DNA of 64,000 nucleotides from CAG-873 sp910578365 (GTDB lineage: Bacteria; Bacteroidota; Bacteroidia; Bacteroidales; Muribaculaceae), in assembly GCA_951635545.1 (NCBI GenBank), contig OX620685.1, positions 1,240,001-1,304,000 of the forward strand, read 5' to 3'. Of this stretch, positions 62,591-64,000 are shown in pieces. The first letter of the stretch is position 1. The number at the start of each line of letters is the position of its first letter. The translations under genes were made by a program, and so were the position numbers. The notes below the pieces were generated by a model. That model was given only the letters and a program-made list of their open reading frames with translations, was not told where the DNA came from and made no database searches.

Positions 62591-63208
62591 TCATGCAGTG
62601 TGGGTGCGCAGCCACCAGTTTACCAGCGACGGGAATCCGGCTGCCTGCATACACTCCAATATTATGTCCGACTCCATTCCGGCATAGGATTCCAGCACAC
62701 ACATTATGCCATAGCGCTTGCTGTTTAGCAAGTTATTGTTTAAGTCGAACACTTCGATTGTTTTATCAACCTTCGCTTTAATCAATGGGTCAAGATTGTA
62801 TTCAGGCATCATCTCGCCATGGGGACCGAACTGAATATATTGGCTCATATCGTCGTGTACGGGGTCGAATATATCGGCATAGTTGAAACTGCCGTTTACA
62901 ACCTTGTCTTTATGCGATGAACCGTATGGCGTGTGATGGTAATCGACTACAAAATTTTCATACTCAAAAGTCAGACGAGGGTATATTCCTTTCTTGCGAT
63001 AATGGTCGATATGCGGCTGCAGTTTCGGATTGTCAAGTGGTTCTTCGGTATATCCGCTTATGCCATATTGTTCGTTGAATAATACATGGCTACGCACTTG
63101 ATGGTATGCGTTTGAACCGGTGAACTGGTCCCAGTTGGTAAATCCCTGTTGCGAGGCCCAGCTGTTGAAGGCATCGGTATGGGCCGGATTCTTTACTATC
63201 CGCTTCAT
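62591..63208 (-). CDS. PtuB-like HNH nuclease of a Septu-type defence pair
   Basis: 205 residues. Central HNH-like block: LQPHIDHYRKKGIYPRLTFEYENFVVDYHH (about residues 65-95), where His-Ile-Asp-His, Asn and the later GSSHKDKVV supply the His/Asn/His set seen in PtuB/TIGR02646-type proteins. The C-terminal FDLNNNLLNSKRYGIM also fits. The Cys pairs of zinc-binding members are replaced by ISGYTEE, a known-looking variant. It overlaps the ATPase gene by 4 bp (ATGA), meaning tight coupling. In Septu, PtuA senses phage infection and PtuB cuts DNA. The assignment rests on motif and partner, without a database search. Confidence 0.7.
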   Translation of the reverse strand: MKRIVKNPAHTDAFNSWASQQGFTNWDQFTGSNAYHQVRSHVLFNEQYGISGYTEEPLDNPKLQPHIDHYRKKGIYPRLTFEYENFVVDYHHTPYGSSHKDKVVNGSFNYADIFDPVHDDMSQYIQFGPHGEMMPEYNLDPLIKAKVDKTIEVFDLNNNLLNSKRYGIMCVLESYAGMESDIILECMQAAGFPSLVNWWLRTHTA

Positions 63209-64000
63209 TGCCGGTTTTCCTTACGTATTTTGGCAATCTGCATGCGTATGCGGGCAAATTCAATGTTTCCGGGCGACAGATATTGCCGGAGTTTCTCAAT
63301 GGCATTGCGTAGCCCGTCGGAGTCGGCATCGCCGTTTGCCAGCCGCCCCCAGATATCATCGAGTGTATTTTGTACCGGAGCAGGCAAAAGAGTTTTCATG
63401 TTAAATACCCGGTAATACAACTGCTCAATTGATTCGCCGTAGGATGCAGACACAGGCAGCAGCTTGCCGTTCTCGAGTACGCTTAATGTGTCATTGCCTT
63501 CAAGCTGCAGATTCTGAACTATATGCGGCGAATGGGTGGAAATAAAGAACTGGCAGTTGGGAAACACCCGGCGAAATATATCTATAGCCCCCGATTGCCA
63601 GGCCGGGTGCAGATGTAGTTCGAGTTCGTCAATCAGTACAACTCCTTCTCCCTCCAATGGATTTTCGAGCACCGGATTGCAGACTGCCAGCCTCCGGGCG
63701 ATGTCGCCTATAAGGGTGAGATAACATTTTTCGCCGTCGGACAGCTGATTGACACGAAAGCTGTATCCGTCTTTTTTGAGTTCGAATCCTGCCGGTTTCC
63801 TGCGTCGTACATGCAGGTCGGTATAACCGGGCATAGCAATGGCTATGGCATTGCGAACAGCCCGAAGTTGCGAATCTTCCAGATTCAGGTCGCGGTTCTC
63901 GTTTTTGATTTCGTTTTCTATATCCTCACGTTCGCGGAACCACTCATAAAATGCCCGCAATCTCATTCCTCCGTCGATATCGGCGGCATACAATGCCGGG
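63205..64000 (-). CDS. PtuA-like AAA/ABC-type ATPase, partial (5' end outside window)
   Basis: The C-terminal 265 or so residues are present; the frame is open through base 64000, so the P-loop is not visible. Seen: FRVNQLSDGEKCYLTLIGDIARRL (ABC-type signature), GVVLIDELELHLHPAWQSGAIDIF (Walker B plus D-loop, Glu present) and FFISTHSPHIVQNLQ (switch His), as in AAA_21/OLD-like ATPases. A C-terminal tail (QYLSPGNIEFARIRMQIAKIRKENR) follows. Such ATPases partner HNH or TOPRIM nucleases in anti-phage systems and in some retrons. Upstream sequence is needed to see whether a reverse transcriptase is linked. Confidence 0.8.
   Translation of the reverse strand, partial: PALYAADIDGGMRLRAFYEWFREREDIENEIKNENRDLNLEDSQLRAVRNAIAIAMPGYTDLHVRRRKPAGFELKKDGYSFRVNQLSDGEKCYLTLIGDIARRLAVCNPVLENPLEGEGVVLIDELELHLHPAWQSGAIDIFRRVFPNCQFFISTHSPHIVQNLQLEGNDTLSVLENGKLLPVSASYGESIEQLYYRVFNMKTLLPAPVQNTLDDIWGRLANGDADSDGLRNAIEKLRQYLSPGNIEFARIRMQIAKIRKENRQ

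Noticed and set aside
1..64000. tRNA, rRNA, CRISPR arrays, prophage or integrase/att sites
   Set aside because: Scanning the intergenic stretches showed no cloverleaf-type TTCGA arms, no regular spacer-repeat series and no phage structural or tyrosine-integrase genes.

Overview
The window is a chromosomal segment of a Bacteroidales gut bacterium, most likely a Muribaculaceae-type genome (inference). The evidence is a SusC/SusD/SusE/SusF glycan-uptake locus, promoters of the Bacteroidota form TTTG-N19/20-TAnnTTTG, secreted proteins with C-terminal sorting-like tails, periplasmic-TPR membrane regulators and a moderately high GC content. No rRNA, tRNA or CRISPR array was found by eye.

Layout. 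1-1381: the start of a glutamyl-Q tRNA(Asp) synthetase gene and a small Rossmann-like gene; both carry the same 91-bp palindromic repeat inserted in frame. 1382-11519: a minus-strand alpha-glucan-type Sus operon (susC-susD-susE-susF-like plus a starch-binding secreted protein); susC is split by an IS3-family element with a 3-bp target duplication. 11866-15611: an LRR-trmB-mrp-aroQ operon. 15764-18972: an orphan lipoprotein and an IS4-family element killed by one nonsense codon. 19125-21940: mscL-aroK-ald-rnhA, tightly overlapping. 21945-24737: a small membrane protein, gpmA and nadB. 24815-31387: an IS-dense block in which two inverted ISAs1-family copies and one IS1634-family element surround rnhB and an S24/LexA-like repressor gene. 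31476-36392: yqeY, serS, upp, psd, pssA, a DUF4834 gene and recO. 36466-41685: IS982, IS4 and IS3 elements around a truncated TPR gene. 41686-46505: a truncated Omp28-like gene and two paralogous lipoprotein-TPR-TM-HTH regulators. 46484-51879: folK and the rimP-nusA-infB operon. 52021-59850: a metal ABC permease, a small anchored protein, aroA, a MalY/PatB enzyme, a polyprenyl synthase and polA. 59944-62430: a large secreted protein. 62591-64000: an HNH/AAA-ATPase pair resembling the Septu (PtuA/PtuB) anti-phage system; the ATPase runs off the window.

How it works together. Most genes are housekeeping (shikimate pathway aroQ/aroK/aroA, NAD synthesis, phosphatidylethanolamine synthesis by pssA and psd, translation, DNA repair). 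They are interrupted by eight IS elements that make up about 19% of the window. The points most worth following are: (i) an apparently undescribed 91-bp palindromic element found in frame inside two genes, with a 36-bp short form that is exactly what recombination between its internal repeats would leave; (ii) an IS1634-family insertion flanked by an 82-bp perfect target duplication; (iii) an IS3 copy whose two flanks are halves of unrelated truncated genes without a target duplication; and (iv) the Septu-like pair at the right edge.
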